Part shown: in pieces, positions 1-7,383 of the stretch
Position numbering within the stretch: position 1 is the stretch's first letter
How the letters are laid out: each line of letters opens with the position of its first letter
NCBI GenBank assembly: GCA_022448365.1
Contig: JAKVCS010000003.1
Location: 868,001-932,000, forward strand
DNA from: Saccharospirillaceae bacterium
GTDB lineage: Bacteria > Pseudomonadota > Gammaproteobacteria > Pseudomonadales > Oceanobacteraceae
Direction of reading: 5' to 3'
Length of the DNA stretch: 64,000 bases
Made by a program: the position numbers and the translations under genes
The notes under the pieces: generated by a model
The model's input: the letters and a program-made list of their open reading frames with translations, nothing else
Told to the model about the DNA's origin: nothing
Database searches by the model: none

Positions 1-530
1 GACAAATCAGGTACAACCAAATGCACGTGTTTGCCCAATTCATCGTATTTACGGATTAATAATGCGTCCTGAAACCAGGGAGACGACTCAAATGCCCGAC
101 AAGTGCTTGTATCCATAAAGCCGCCTTGCAACATCAGACTCTCCTCAGAGGCGCTCGATAGGGTGTCGCGATAAGAGGAATCGGTGGAAAATAAATAACG
201 CTTGGCTGCAACGTGCAAGCGCACCGGTTTAACAATATCGTCATCAAAGTAATTTGCTAAAAACTGTGCGCCCACTTTTTCGTGATAACCGTTTTCAAGA
301 TGTGCTTCCGGATGAACTTCACGCTGCTGCCAGGTAATTAAATGCCCAACATCGTGCAGCAACGCAGCCAGAATAATGTATTCTGGCGCAGCGTCTTGTT
401 CAGCGAACCAGGCACACTGCAAAGCATGCTGCATCTGAGTAATGTCTTCACCCAGTTTCATATGGCCAAACTCTTTAAACGGCTCTAATACCGCATCGAC
501 TTTTTTGCGTGCCTGCGTGCGTAATCTCAT
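1..530 (-). CDS. PhnZ-type HD-domain mixed-valent diiron oxygenase (partial, 3' end outside window)
   Basis: The start codon ATG is at 530 and the frame is open to base 1, giving 176 visible residues; the C-terminus lies outside the window. From memory of the PhnZ family (Fe-dependent C-P bond-cleaving HD oxygenases acting on 1-hydroxy-2-aminoethylphosphonate), all six metal ligands can be placed: H35, H59-D60 (in LLHDVGH), H83 (GYHEKVGA), H106 (LHVAAKRYL) and D163. The glutamate corresponding to PhnZ Glu27 is E28. The residue at the Tyr24 position is K25, so the substrate may differ. The gene lies 30 bp downstream of phnW and is probably cotranscribed with it. The family also includes HDIG proteins annotated only as phosphonate-operon associated. 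Confidence 0.85.
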   Translation of the reverse strand, partial: MRLRTQARKKVDAVLEPFKEFGHMKLGEDITQMQHALQCAWFAEQDAAPEYIILAALLHDVGHLITWQQREVHPEAHLENGYHEKVGAQFLANYFDDDIVKPVRLHVAAKRYLFSTDSSYRDTLSSASEESLMLQGGFMDTSTCRAFESSPWFQDALLIRKYDELGKHVHLVVPDL

Positions 531-560
531 ATCGATTCCTTCTCACTCAAAAGCAGCGAA

Positions 561-1679
561 TTATTTCCAGAAAAGATTGGCTTCCAGCGCGCTCAACAGG
601 TTCTCCATATCCTGCGGATAAACCTCACCAATATGCCCGATACGGAAACATGGTGTATCGGTCACCTTACCCGGATAAATAACAAACCCCGATTTTTTCA
701 GGCGATCATAAAGAATTTTAAAATCGAACTGGTTGGATTGCGGGTATTTAAAGGTGGTGATAAATGGTGATTGTTTTTCATCGTCAACCACGCACTCGAA
801 ACCCAGCTTTTTCATCCCGCATACCAGCGTTGTATGGTTGTCGGCATAACGTTTGGCGCGGGTGTTAATACCACCCTCTTCATGGAGTTCTTTTATCGCT
901 TGCTGGAAGGCCCGCACCACATGCGTTGGAGAAGTAAAACGCCATTTACCCAGGCCATGCTCCATGATTTTCCATTGGTCATATAAATCCAGACTGAGCG
1001 AGCGTGCATTGCCTTCACACTGTGCCAACAACGCGGTTCTCACAATCACAAAACCCATACCGGGTACACCCTGAATGCACTTATTAGCGCTGCTGATGAT
1101 GCAATCGATGTTTAACCCGGCGACATCAATATCGATACCGCCAAACGAACTCATGGCATCAACAATGAGTACTTTACCTGCATCTTTTACCACCCCGGCA
1201 TAATGCTCGATCGGATTTAAGATACCGGAGGTGGTTTCGCAATGAACCATAGCCACATGAGAAATCGCGCCATCTTCATTCAGCAACTGGCGTAAGGCTT
1301 CGCTACTGACCCAATCACTTTCAGCCGCATGCAGTGTCACCGTTTCGATATTCAGGTACTGTGCAATCTGAGCGATGCGCTGACCATACGCACCGTTAAC
1401 CAGCACCAGTAATTTGCCAGCTTTTTTCTCACAGCCTTCTTTCGGCATCAGCGTTCCGATGGCACTCTCCACCGCGAAACTGCCACTGCCTTGCATTAAC
1501 ACACTGGTGTATTCGCTGGTATTACAGTGTGCCAACGCGACCAGCTGCTGACGAATCGGCTGTACCACACCCAGATTGTAATCGTCATCCCAGGTACACC
1601 AGTCGCGCATCATGGTTTGTTTTACGGTATCACTGGTGCTCAGCGGCCCAGGAGTTAACAGCAGGTATGGGTTGCTCAT
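561..1679 (-). CDS. phnW: 2-aminoethylphosphonate--pyruvate transaminase
   Basis: A 372-residue fold-type I PLP enzyme matching the usual PhnW length (about 365-370). It transfers the amino group of 2-aminoethylphosphonate to pyruvate, giving phosphonoacetaldehyde and alanine. Visible landmarks are the N-terminal LLTPGPLSTS motif, the ALMPKEG/SGSFAVES cofactor region and the PLP-lysine motif SSANKCIQGVPG. The ATG at 1679 begins MSNPYLLLTPGP, as in the family. It is the first gene of a leftward operon with the PhnZ-like oxygenase. A GntR-type palindrome sits about 60 bp upstream of the start. No phnX is visible, so the fate of phosphonoacetaldehyde depends on genes outside the window. Confidence 0.93.
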   Translation of the reverse strand: MSNPYLLLTPGPLSTSDTVKQTMMRDWCTWDDDYNLGVVQPIRQQLVALAHCNTSEYTSVLMQGSGSFAVESAIGTLMPKEGCEKKAGKLLVLVNGAYGQRIAQIAQYLNIETVTLHAAESDWVSSEALRQLLNEDGAISHVAMVHCETTSGILNPIEHYAGVVKDAGKVLIVDAMSSFGGIDIDVAGLNIDCIISSANKCIQGVPGMGFVIVRTALLAQCEGNARSLSLDLYDQWKIMEHGLGKWRFTSPTHVVRAFQQAIKELHEEGGINTRAKRYADNHTTLVCGMKKLGFECVVDDEKQSPFITTFKYPQSNQFDFKILYDRLKKSGFVIYPGKVTDTPCFRIGHIGEVYPQDMENLLSALEANLFWK

Positions 1680-1739
1680 GACTTATTCTCTTAACTTATG
1701 ATGCTGGCCTTCGAAATAATTCAGTTATCTCGATACTAT

Positions 1740-1751
1740 TGGTCTAGACCA
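1740..1751. promoter_or_regulatory. GntR/HutC-type operator palindrome upstream of phnW
   Basis: TGGTCTAGACCA is a perfect 12-bp palindrome centred about 66 bp upstream of the phnW start. It matches the core of operators bound by HutC-subfamily GntR regulators (DasR/NagR-type sites), a subfamily that also includes regulators of phosphonate genes. No GntR gene is in the window, so the regulator would be encoded elsewhere. Confidence 0.6.
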
Positions 1752-2271
1752 GAAGACAGGAGCAACTATAAGGAGGTAATATCGCTTGAGCAATGCTGAT
1801 TCGATGAAGTTTTTATGACAATGGCGCTTGGGGTTGGACCGGTCGATAGGAAGACCGTTGAATCAATACGCAACTTAAAGGCCGATTTGCATGTTAACTT
1901 ATCACCGCAGTCTATTTTGGCTGACTAATGAAGAAACATAGAATCAATAGAAGGAAATCTCGCAAACAATTAATAGACACACTCTGTATTCTATAAAAAT
2001 CCTATTCGCACGCGTTCCCAACTCGCAAAATTCTTTAGTTAAATTTGGTCTTTCAAATATGGTGAGTTCAGATATCTCTTGAAATTATGGTTTAACACCA
2101 CAATTTATTACCTTATACATTGATAAATAATAAGAAAAACCCTCATCAATGAATCGAATATCCAGTATAAATAATTCCAAGGTCATAACGATTTTTGGAA
2201 CAGACTTGATTTCACATATCGACCCTACTAGCCTGAATTTCATATCAAAATACAGCATTCGGAGCAGTTCG
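1752..2271. other. Intergenic region between phnW and the small secreted protein
   Basis: This is a divergent promoter region of about 520 bp that is AT-rich towards its right end. Apart from the palindrome at 1740-1751, I see no gene, hairpin-plus-T-run or repeat I can support. A longer in-frame start for the rightward gene exists at 2149 but lacks a ribosome-binding site. Confidence 0.5.
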
Positions 2272-2628
2272 ATGATTAGAACATTGGTTTTTCTCTCTAT
2301 AGTATTATCATCGGTGTCATGGGCGGAGAATGCGCCTATTCCTGATGGCGAACACAATTTTACGCACAGATTCGCAGAGCACCCGACAATCAAAAGCATT
2401 CAATTACATGCAAATATCGAATGGCCCAAGGTAAAAATCACTAACAGTGATAACAACAGTGTCTTCCCGTTTGGAATCATCGCTCAAGGGGAAATAGCGT
2501 GGCACAAACCAACCAAACAATGGATTATTGTTACATCCCCCGAAGATCGAAAAGCTCAAGAAGTCGGCGGTTGCTCGGATGGACCTGAAGTCGTGGATTT
2601 GGAAAACAAGATCTACTGGACCTGTTGA
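2272..2628 (+). CDS. Small secreted protein of unknown function
   Basis: 118 residues from the ATG at 2272, chosen because GGAG lies 7 nt upstream and because translation then opens directly with a signal peptide (MIRTLVFLSIVLSSVSWA, predicted cut before ENAP). An in-frame ATG at 2149 would put 41 unrelated residues before the signal peptide. The mature part has two cysteines near the C-terminus (GGCSDG and the terminal YWTC), which could form a disulfide in the periplasm. I do not recognise the family. It is flanked by a long intergenic region on the left and a convergent TetR gene on the right, so it is probably monocistronic. Confidence 0.6.
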   Translation: MIRTLVFLSIVLSSVSWAENAPIPDGEHNFTHRFAEHPTIKSIQLHANIEWPKVKITNSDNNSVFPFGIIAQGEIAWHKPTKQWIIVTSPEDRKAQEVGGCSDGPEVVDLENKIYWTC

Positions 2629-2860
2629 GTTTGAATTTTACAGCGCGGAGATCTGAGACGAGGAAGAGGCCATGACAATCCTTCTTCCTCACCCTGGTAT
2701 TCGTACGGACTAAATACAAAGCGTATTGGGGTTAAATCCTCCTCAACGTTACAATACATCAGTGAATAGAAAAGCATATCGTTGCAAAGTATTTATTAAC
2801 TGCTGATCTTCAGTAACGCTCAGATTGTATTACCGCTGTTATCTCTGATCTGAGCTATCA

Positions 2861-3502
2861 CTACAATAGTCCTTTTAGCATTACATCAACGACAGCTTTC
2901 GAACGGTCTGCTCCAGTCAGCGCATCAAAGCCTTGTGCAAGATTACCGTCAAGGCGCAGCGATACATAGCCGTGTAACATTGACCAAACAGCAATGGCCA
3001 AGGATTCTACATCGAGCCTCTTTTCTGCTGCTTGAGCGTTACACACATCCAACAGAAGCGTATAAAGCGATTCCATAACTGCAGTAAGATCAGGATCATC
3101 AGAATCAACACAGTCTTTTCGCCAAAGAAGGCTATAGCGATTTGGATGCATCAAAGCAAAGTCGAGAAGAGATTGACATAAACCGTGAATCGCCACATCT
3201 ATTCCACAGCTGGATTCAACTTTTCTTTGAAGTTTAGGCAAAAGGCCTGAGACGACTTCTATCGCGAGGGCCGTATACAATGCCTGCTTATTCTTAAAGT
3301 GATTAGCGGGAGCAGAGTGCGCAACACCGGCCTCCCTGGCAACCTGGCGAATACCTACACCCTCAATACCCTTTTCATCGAGTAATTTCAAAGCACTTAA
3401 AATTAGCTCGTTTCTCAAGTTTCCGTGGTGATAATTCGCAGTATTCCTCAATGTTGACACCGTCCATATATCTGTTAAAGTTGACAGTGTCCATATTAAC
3501 AT
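2861..3502 (-). CDS. TetR/AcrR-family transcriptional regulator
   Basis: The N-terminal helix-turn-helix is clear (ANYHHGNLRNELILSALK followed by GVGIRQVAREAGVAHSAPANHFKNKQALY), followed by an all-helical ligand domain. The start is uncertain. The ATG at 3502 gives 213 residues, but its first codons run across two direct repeats that look like the operator. GTG or TTG codons just before RNTANYHHGN (about 3454-3463) would give a more typical N-terminus of about 10 residues before YHHGN. The gene is divergent from the MAPEG gene at 3545, and the repeats lie between the two, consistent with autoregulation and control of the MAPEG operon. Confidence 0.88.
   Translation of the reverse strand: MLIWTLSTLTDIWTVSTLRNTANYHHGNLRNELILSALKLLDEKGIEGVGIRQVAREAGVAHSAPANHFKNKQALYTALAIEVVSGLLPKLQRKVESSCGIDVAIHGLCQSLLDFALMHPNRYSLLWRKDCVDSDDPDLTAVMESLYTLLLDVCNAQAAEKRLDVESLAIAVWSMLHGYVSLRLDGNLAQGFDALTGADRSKAVVDVMLKGLL
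3454..3496. promoter_or_regulatory. Direct-repeat operator of the TetR/MAPEG divergent promoter
   Basis: Two copies, TTGACACCGTCCATAT (3454-3469) and TTGACAGTGTCCATAT (3481-3496), agree at 14 of 16 positions with a 27-bp period. The second copy begins with a consensus -35 hexamer TTGACA suitably placed for a rightward promoter reading into the MAPEG gene. This arrangement suits repression by the divergent TetR protein. Confidence 0.6.
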
Positions 3503-3544
3503 AAAGTATATCGTTAACACGAACCCGCAAAGCCGAGGTAAAAA

Positions 3545-3967
3545 ATGACAGCCGAACAACCACTTATCTTTATCCCCCTGCTCTTTCATATATTGCTGGT
3601 CTTTTATTTGTATTTAAAACTTGGGATTTTGAAAGGGAAAGCTATCAGAGAGAGAAGCGTAGATCGGGCCGCAGCGGCATTAGACAACCGCGTTTGGCCA
3701 GAAGCTGTAATCAAGGTATCCAATAATATTGATAACCAATTCCAAATACCAATGCTATTTTATGCACTTACCTTTATCGCTTACCTTACGGAGAACACCG
3801 ATAATTTTATGCTTGCATTGATGGGATGCTTTGTCGCTAGCAGGTATTTGCATACATACATTCACATTAGTAGTAACTATGTACCTTATCGCTTCTGGTC
3901 ATTTGCTGCTGGTGCTTTGTTATTGTTACTAATCACACTATTGCAGTTCTTGCTCTTGATCGCTTAG
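3545..3967 (+). CDS. MAPEG-family integral membrane protein
   Basis: 140 residues with four predicted membrane segments (about 7-27, 68-82, 88-101 and 117-139). The family hallmark N-x-F-x-x-P near NQFQIPMLFYAL (64-75) and the ASRYLHTYIH helix (98-107) support MAPEG (membrane-associated eicosanoid/glutathione metabolism family). In bacteria these are small inner-membrane proteins, some with glutathione-dependent activity. GAGG lies upstream of the ATG. It is the first gene of a probable two-gene operon with the membrane protein at 4004 and is divergent from the TetR gene. The substrate is unknown. Confidence 0.85.
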   Translation: MTAEQPLIFIPLLFHILLVFYLYLKLGILKGKAIRERSVDRAAAALDNRVWPEAVIKVSNNIDNQFQIPMLFYALTFIAYLTENTDNFMLALMGCFVASRYLHTYIHISSNYVPYRFWSFAAGALLLLLITLLQFLLLIA

Positions 3968-4003
3968 TACTATCAGTTATTTGAATGGAGATTTGGTATA
4001 AAA

Positions 4004-4402
4004 ATGACTCAAAGACTCATTATCACGTTTTGTATAATTCTCTATGCATTGGTTGTTCCCTTACTCGAAGTTAATACAACACACGTTTTTAACCCATTTT
4101 GGCCACCTCATACCAAGGTTCACATCGTCTGGCAATTAATCACAAATTCGGCTTTTGGTATTTTGAGCCTATGGCTCATCTGGAGAGGAAACCAGGTAAT
4201 ATTGGGAGCGATTATCAGTTCGTTAGTAACCAGCGGCTTCCTCTTATCCTTTGCTATTAAAGATATATATGGTGGTTCCATGAAGTATCTTGATGGTAGC
4301 GAAAAGACTGTTTTCGACATAAATATCGGTATTGTAGGGTTTGGTGCTGCAGTCATCCTGTTATTGTTTTCTATTGCTCTTGAAATTAAAGCCAATGACT
4401 GA
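4004..4402 (+). CDS. Four-TM membrane protein, DUF6640-like
   Basis: 132 residues with hydrophobic segments at about 4-22, 42-60, 65-84 and 105-127. The loop after the first segment carries HVFNPFWPPHTKVH (27-40), a His/Pro-rich motif I associate with DUF6640; this family assignment is from memory and tentative. It is 36 bp downstream of the MAPEG gene on the same strand and is probably cotranscribed under the TetR regulator. The function is unknown. Confidence 0.65.
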   Translation: MTQRLIITFCIILYALVVPLLEVNTTHVFNPFWPPHTKVHIVWQLITNSAFGILSLWLIWRGNQVILGAIISSLVTSGFLLSFAIKDIYGGSMKYLDGSEKTVFDINIGIVGFGAAVILLLFSIALEIKAND

Positions 4403-4867
4403 CTGACAGGAATTCTTAAACAAGAATATAAGGCCACGGATTAATTTAAATAACTATTAATAAAAAATTTTGATAGATAAAAAACATTACTGTTAGTCTT
4501 GATAATTGGTGCTTTCTGATCGTATATAAATCCATAAAAAACAACTTTTTTCAGCAACATCATCACTCTCAAGCATACCGCAATGAATGAACGTGCTTCC
4601 ATTACAATAAAGAAATCTAAAAACATAGTTTTTTAGAAGTTGCCACCGTATTTTTAGTTTTACGAAACTGCGTTACTAAGAACCCGACTCAACCGACCAG
4701 GCTAATGATAAAAAGGTAAACGCCTGAGTCGATAATATGACAAATCACGCTACCCGACCATTTTGATGCTTCCCGAACAGCAGCACCACAACAGCCGGAT
4801 TTCAGGCTTTAGCATCTGCATTCAACCGAACAGCGGCAACGGCTTGAGATTGGATATTATTTTCAAA
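4403..4867. other. AT-rich intergenic region
   Basis: This stretch lies between the converging DUF6640-like gene and the alpha/beta hydrolase gene. It is strongly AT-rich from about 4436 to 4670. I see no convincing gene, and no hairpin followed by a T run on either strand. Confidence 0.4.
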
Positions 4868-5719
4868 TCACTCGCCAGGCACTTTCTCTAAACTGTTCAA
4901 TAGAAAATGACTCACCACCGAAATCACTTCAGGGTCTCGAATAATCCTGCGATGACCCACACCAGATGCTCTGAAGATATCGGTTCCCGGTAGCTTTCGC
5001 TGAATGGTTTCTGCTGCATTGAATGGTACTTCAAGATCATCTTCCGAATGAAGCAACAGCACATTCGGTTGATGCTGCGACAACAAATCACCAACATCGA
5101 GTTCGACAGCTGCTCGACCCACCTGTTCGCCAACGCCGCGAATAAAGAGCTCAGCTGGTTGTTTTGGTAAGCAAGTGAAATCTGCGAATGCCTGTAACGT
5201 CTCCTGCATGTTCGCCGGGGAGGCGATTAATGCATAACACGGAATTTCAACACCAAAATCGCAAGCAATGGCTAAGCCAACACAGCCCATCGAGTGCCCC
5301 ACTGCTGCGGAAAAAGGACCAAACTCTTCACTGGCTGCACAAATGGCATCAGCAAACGCCACCGGGTTGGCTGCCGATCCTCCTGAATTGCCGTGCATCG
5401 GAGCATCAATGGCTATCACTTCATAACCCTGGCGAGATAACGACTCAGCAATAACACTCATTTGGGTCGCGCGACTTTCCCACCCATGCATCAACAGAAT
5501 CCGTTGCCCTGTCCCGTCCCATTTCAGCGCACTGAGCTGATGCCCATGAACAGGCCCAAAGCACACTCTTTTTGCTTCACACTCCGCCTGGTACTCCCAA
5601 TCTTTGATAGGAAACGTTCGCGGTGATAAAAATAGCTTCACGCTCTGCTGCGCAGTTTTCCGTGGCATCAATCGCCCCAGGATTTTGTTCTTACTTCGCA
5701 ATAACTGCAGGGTGTTCAT
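4868..5719 (-). CDS. Alpha/beta-fold hydrolase
   Basis: 283 residues from the ATG at 5719, which has GAGG 9 nt upstream; a TTG at 5734 is in frame but lies on that GAGG. The alpha/beta-hydrolase core is visible: oxyanion-hole MHGW (77-80), nucleophile elbow GHSMG with S143, acid in SEDDLEVPF (D227 or D228) and catalytic H256 in GVGHRR. The substrate cannot be inferred. The gene lies downstream of a MarR regulator on the same strand, with a perfect 14-bp palindrome between them, so it is probably a target of that regulator. Confidence 0.85.
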   Translation of the reverse strand: MNTLQLLRSKNKILGRLMPRKTAQQSVKLFLSPRTFPIKDWEYQAECEAKRVCFGPVHGHQLSALKWDGTGQRILLMHGWESRATQMSVIAESLSRQGYEVIAIDAPMHGNSGGSAANPVAFADAICAASEEFGPFSAAVGHSMGCVGLAIACDFGVEIPCYALIASPANMQETLQAFADFTCLPKQPAELFIRGVGEQVGRAAVELDVGDLLSQHQPNVLLLHSEDDLEVPFNAAETIQRKLPGTDIFRASGVGHRRIIRDPEVISVVSHFLLNSLEKVPGE

Positions 5720-5761
5720 TATTATTGTCCTCAAGGGATATTAAGTCATTCAACCAATAAA

Positions 5762-5775
5762 CATGTATATACATG
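5762..5775. promoter_or_regulatory. Perfect palindrome, probable MarR operator
   Basis: CATGTATATACATG is a perfect 14-bp palindrome 42 bp upstream of the hydrolase start and just downstream of the marR stop. A related element (ATATGTATATAAATATAT) lies at about 6270-6287, directly upstream of the marR start. The shared ATGTATAT half-site suggests one regulator binds both. Confidence 0.6.
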
Positions 5776-5790
5776 CTTTTGGATAAATTT

Positions 5791-6255
5791 TTACATCGCT
5801 ATAATCGCCTCAGTCAATTCAACCAACTGCTGATTGTACGCTTCACCCAGATGGTTGCTGACCTCTTTTTGCGCCTGACGCCAGCGCTCCCTGGCTTGTT
5901 TAAAGATCATTTCACCGTCGTCAGTCAGGGACACGACCGAGACCCGTCGATCCTCTTCGCCTGGCTGAGTTTCGATGTAACCAGCCTTCAGCAACAGCTT
6001 GAGGTTCCGTGTCAGGGTGGTTTGCTGCAACACCAACACACCCTGCAGATCCTTTTGTGATGTCGCTTTCAGGTACCACAGCGCTCTCAAGACAGAAAAT
6101 TGCGCGATGGTAATACCCAAATCACGCAGATAACCGTCGTAGTGACTGGTCAGCACCCGGCTGGCCTGGCGCAAGCGTAAGTTAAAACAAGGCTCAACCC
6201 GCTTGTCCAGGGCTCTCAGATCGATACTGTCAGTCATCAGGTTTACCGGATTCAT
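5791..6255 (-). CDS. MarR-family transcriptional regulator
   Basis: 154 residues with a winged helix-turn-helix over about residues 35-130, including SQKDLQGVLVLQQTTLTRNL (recognition region) and the wing motif EEDRRVSVVSLTDDGE. MarR proteins are dimeric repressors relieved by small molecules or oxidation. The ATG at 6255 is used; a second ATG at 6237 is possible. It is divergent from the DUF1772 gene and upstream of the alpha/beta hydrolase. AT-rich palindromic elements flank the gene on both sides. Confidence 0.9.
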   Translation of the reverse strand: MNPVNLMTDSIDLRALDKRVEPCFNLRLRQASRVLTSHYDGYLRDLGITIAQFSVLRALWYLKATSQKDLQGVLVLQQTTLTRNLKLLLKAGYIETQPGEEDRRVSVVSLTDDGEMIFKQARERWRQAQKEVSNHLGEAYNQQLVELTEAIIAM

Positions 6256-6267
6256 AAGATCGCCAAA

Positions 6268-6290
6268 CTATATGTATATAAATATATTAT
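6268..6290. promoter_or_regulatory. AT-rich operator-like element upstream of marR
   Basis: This element contains ATATGTATATAAATATAT, sharing ATGTATAT with the perfect palindrome at 5762-5775. It lies between marR and the divergent DUF1772 gene, where an autoregulatory site would be expected. Confidence 0.45.
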
Positions 6291-6412
6291 TGCAAACCCC
6301 AGAACCGTAAAAAATGGACGGACGGTCAAATAAAAGAGACGTTAGGACATTAAAAATCCAATATTTCGCGAAGATACTGGTCAGTATGACTAACGAGATA
6401 AGAGGAACAAAA

Positions 6413-6868
6413 ATGGAGTATTCATTATTGCAATGGCTGACCGGGTCAGCATTGATAAGCATCGGCCTGATGACCGGTGTCTATTTCACGTTCTCTGCGT
6501 TTGTGATGGCCGCCCTGAAGACACAGCCGAACCATCAGGGCGCCAACACCATGATCAGTATCAACCGAGTGATTCTGACCTCGACGTTTATGCCGTTGTT
6601 TTTTGGCTCCAGCCTGCTGAGCCTGACGCTATTGATAATAGGGGACGTTCTGGCACAGCTTGCTGCTGCAGTCTACCTGCTGGGTATGTTCGTTGTTACT
6701 GCAGTATTTAACGTGCCGCTGAATAACCAACTACGAGACGCAACGGCGCAACAACTGAGCACAATATGGGGCCAGTATTTACGCCAATGGACCATCTGGA
6801 ATCATATTCGTGCAGTGAGTTCGTTGACTGCAGCGACTTTATTTTTGCTGAGCTTAGGCGGCAGTTGA
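6413..6868 (+). CDS. DUF1772 (anthrone oxygenase-like) membrane protein
   Basis: 151 residues from the ATG at 6413, preceded by AGAGG with 7 nt spacing; the longer frame from 6314 has no ribosome-binding site. There are four predicted membrane segments (about 5-28, 53-75, 79-98 and 128-147). The N-terminal GVYFTFSAFVMAAL and central FNVPLNNQL motifs are typical of DUF1772, a family named after fungal anthrone oxygenases; most bacterial members are uncharacterised. It is divergent from marR and probably in the same regulon as the hydrolase. Confidence 0.75.
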   Translation: MEYSLLQWLTGSALISIGLMTGVYFTFSAFVMAALKTQPNHQGANTMISINRVILTSTFMPLFFGSSLLSLTLLIIGDVLAQLAAAVYLLGMFVVTAVFNVPLNNQLRDATAQQLSTIWGQYLRQWTIWNHIRAVSSLTAATLFLLSLGGS

Positions 6869-6888
6869 CGTGTCAACAATCAGATCAG

Positions 6889-6913
6889 CAACGAGCGGCA
6901 TAATGGCTCGTTG
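6889..6913. terminator. Hairpin between convergent DUF1772 and ectC genes
   Basis: CAACGAGC and GCTCGTTG form a perfect 8-bp stem with a 9-nt loop between the two convergent stop codons. There is no clear T run on either side, so termination is inferred from position only. Confidence 0.4.
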
Positions 6914-6950
6914 CGTTCGCTTCTCTCAACCCATCCAATCACTATCCGAT

Positions 6951-7346
6951 TCAATCGATGGTGTCTGCCTCCAATGCATACACACCATTTTCATCATGAA
7001 CTTCTTTGCCCATCAGCGGCGGGTTGAAAACACACGCCATCTGCATATCTTCAGTAGCCCGCAGCAGGTGTTTATCGTGTTTATCGAGAATATACAGTGT
7101 ACCCGGTGCGATTTTATAAATTTTGCCATCGTCACAGGTTTCAACCTCACCGGTTCCACTGATGCAGTAAACCGATTCAAGGTGGTTCTGATACCAGATG
7201 GGGGTTTCAGTGCCCGCAAAAATGGTGGTGATATGAAATGAAAAGCCCATATTGTCATCTTTCAACAACATACGAACCGATTCCCAGGTGCCACCATCAA
7301 TGGCACGGTTGGTACTTTTACACTCATCTAACGTACGAACAATCAC
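6951..7346 (-). CDS. ectC: L-ectoine synthase
   Basis: 131 residues, the usual EctC length. It catalyses cyclisation of N-gamma-acetyl-diaminobutyrate to ectoine, the last step of synthesis of this compatible solute. The start is a GTG at 7346 with GGGG 7 nt upstream, encoding MIVRTLDE as in the family. The cupin barrel shows [20 protein letters not shown] and [17 protein letters not shown], which contain the metal-binding and substrate residues. It is the last gene of ectABC, 37 bp after ectB. No ectD hydroxylase or dedicated aspartokinase is adjacent. Confidence 0.97.
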   Translation of the reverse strand: MIVRTLDECKSTNRAIDGGTWESVRMLLKDDNMGFSFHITTIFAGTETPIWYQNHLESVYCISGTGEVETCDDGKIYKIAPGTLYILDKHDKHLLRATEDMQMACVFNPPLMGKEVHDENGVYALEADTID

Positions 7347-7383
7347 AATAAAACCCCAATCACACTGTTATTTATTAGCCGAT

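Noticed and set aside
2085-2399. A 104-codon leftward open frame
   Set aside because: It overlaps the secreted-protein gene that has a better start, ribosome-binding site and signal peptide; its own sequence has none of these.
2660-2690. Terminator after the small secreted protein gene
   Set aside because: GAGGAAG/CTTCCTC could pair, but the loop is 17 nt and no T run follows.
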